NCBI GenBank assembly: GCA_030536515.1 | Contig: JAUNPV010000001.1 | Coordinates: forward strand, 1 to 64,000 | From: Eubacteriales bacterium | GTDB lineage: Bacteria > Bacillota > Clostridia > Oscillospirales > Oscillospiraceae | Length of the DNA: 64,000 nucleotides | Reading direction: 5' to 3' | Shown: positions 63,572 to 64,000 of the stretch, in pieces | Numbering within the stretch: the stretch's first letter is position 1 | Layout of the letters: each line of letters starts with the position of its first letter | The notes under the pieces: model-generated | Database searches by the model: none | Seen by the model: the letters and a program-made list of their open reading frames with translations, nothing else | What the model was told of the DNA's origin: nothing | Made by a program: the position numbers and the translations under genes

Positions 63572-64000
63572 TCAGCCCTTCATCACCATGGCACGAAGGG
63601 CATGGCGGACCATTTCTTCGGTGGATGCGGCGGGGTCTACGCCCTTTAATGCGGCGGAAATTTCGGCGGGGGTGTAGCCCAGCTCCTGTAAGGCGGCGCT
63701 CGCCAGGGCGGCGGCGTTGCCGGACTGGACCGGGGCGGCGGGGGAGGCGCCGGCGGAGAAGTCCAGCTCCATGGAGCCGCCCAGTTTGTCCTTCAGCTCC
63801 AGGATAATCCGCTGGGCGATTTTCTTGCCGATGCCCTGGGCGGCGGTGAGCATTTTTTCGTTGCCGGTCATCACGGCCAGGGTGAAGTTCTGAGGGCCGC
63901 CGGAGGATAAAATGGCCATGGCGGCCTTGGGGCCTACGCCGTTGACGGAGGTCAGCAGCTCATAGCAGGTCTGCTCCTCCCGGCTGGAAAAACCGTAGAG
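63572..64000 (-). CDS. Holliday junction protein RuvA (5' end outside window)
   Basis: The C-terminal 142 residues of RuvA. The frame continues past the window edge: LYGFSSREEQTCYELL, then the helix-hairpin-helix VNGVGPKAAMAILS and the second HhH QGIGKKIAQRIILEL, a linker, and the RuvB-binding domain III (ALQELGYTPAEISAAL). It should begin beyond 64000. Part of the ruvAB operon. Confidence 0.95.
   Translation of the reverse strand, partial: LYGFSSREEQTCYELLTSVNGVGPKAAMAILSSGGPQNFTLAVMTGNEKMLTAAQGIGKKIAQRIILELKDKLGGSMELDFSAGASPAAPVQSGNAAALASAALQELGYTPAEISAALKGVDPAASTEEMVRHALRAMVMKG

Overview
This 64 kb window is a GC-rich (mostly about 60-68%) chromosomal segment of an anaerobic, spore-forming member of the Bacillota. 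The best guess is an Oscillospiraceae-type gut Clostridia. Evidence for this is a full Spo0A, a YabE/3D-type protein next to rsmA, DegV and DUF1836 genes, a T-box before metG, an ethanolamine (eut) microcompartment operon and Wood-Ljungdahl-type corrinoid genes. The family assignment is inference; no rRNA or tRNA gene is visible.

Layout. 1-3.7 kb: 3D-domain protein, rsmA, HAD phosphatase, small unknown gene. 3.9-15.7 kb: a one-carbon/corrinoid cluster (metF, cooC-like, acsD, an acsC-acsE fusion, a stand-alone acsB N-terminal domain, the reductive activator acsV/RACo, then VOC, GyrI-like and DUF3786 genes). This cluster has no catalytic CODH or ACS subunit inside it, and an IS200-like REP-associated transposase (RAYT) sits in its middle. 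16-30.9 kb: housekeeping genes (EF-G-like GTPase, DegV, DUF1836, aspS, M23 peptidase, rsmF-like, murA, cysK and cysE transcribed divergently, tcdA, DUF1292) and a small low-GC island (alkyltransferase-like gene and a broken DUF559 gene). 31-45.4 kb: PpiC/C39-like lipoprotein, spo0A, pepF, M18 aminopeptidase, YitT, a MalK/UgpC-type ABC ATPase with an unusual structured leader, MFS transporter, glgP, XRE-membrane regulator. 45.8-56.7 kb: the eut operon (eutG-A-C-L-M-T-B-E-pduL-orf-eutN-eutH) with an uncommon gene order and no visible eutVW. 56.8-64 kb: T-box/metG, a MalY/PatB-type lyase, a candidate type I toxin-antitoxin pair, a zinc-ribbon protein, ruvB and partial ruvA.

The most striking property is the intergenic DNA. 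Almost every gap holds palindromic repeats of a few families. Several share one architecture, a GTAG tetranucleotide at the foot of a perfect hairpin, usually as inverted pairs (BIME-like). This is the known signature of REP elements mobilised by RAYT transposases, and the window's RAYT gene is itself flanked by an inverted pair of one of these families. Other families are MITE-like (ends TGTCATTGCGA; ends CCTTCCCCC-GGGGGAAGG; ends made of repeated GTGAA-type units), and a 65-bp mini-element is nested inside three other repeat families. Five unrelated genes end exactly on the TAG of a GTAG foot.

How genes work together: MetF makes methyl-tetrahydrofolate; the AcsE half of the fusion would move the methyl group to the corrinoid protein AcsC/AcsD; RACo reactivates the corrinoid; CooC would serve nickel insertion. 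What accepts the methyl group is not visible. The eut genes convert ethanolamine to acetaldehyde (EutBC, EutA, EutT) inside a shell (EutL, M, N), then to ethanol (EutG) or acetyl-CoA and acetyl-phosphate (EutE, PduL), with uptake by EutH.
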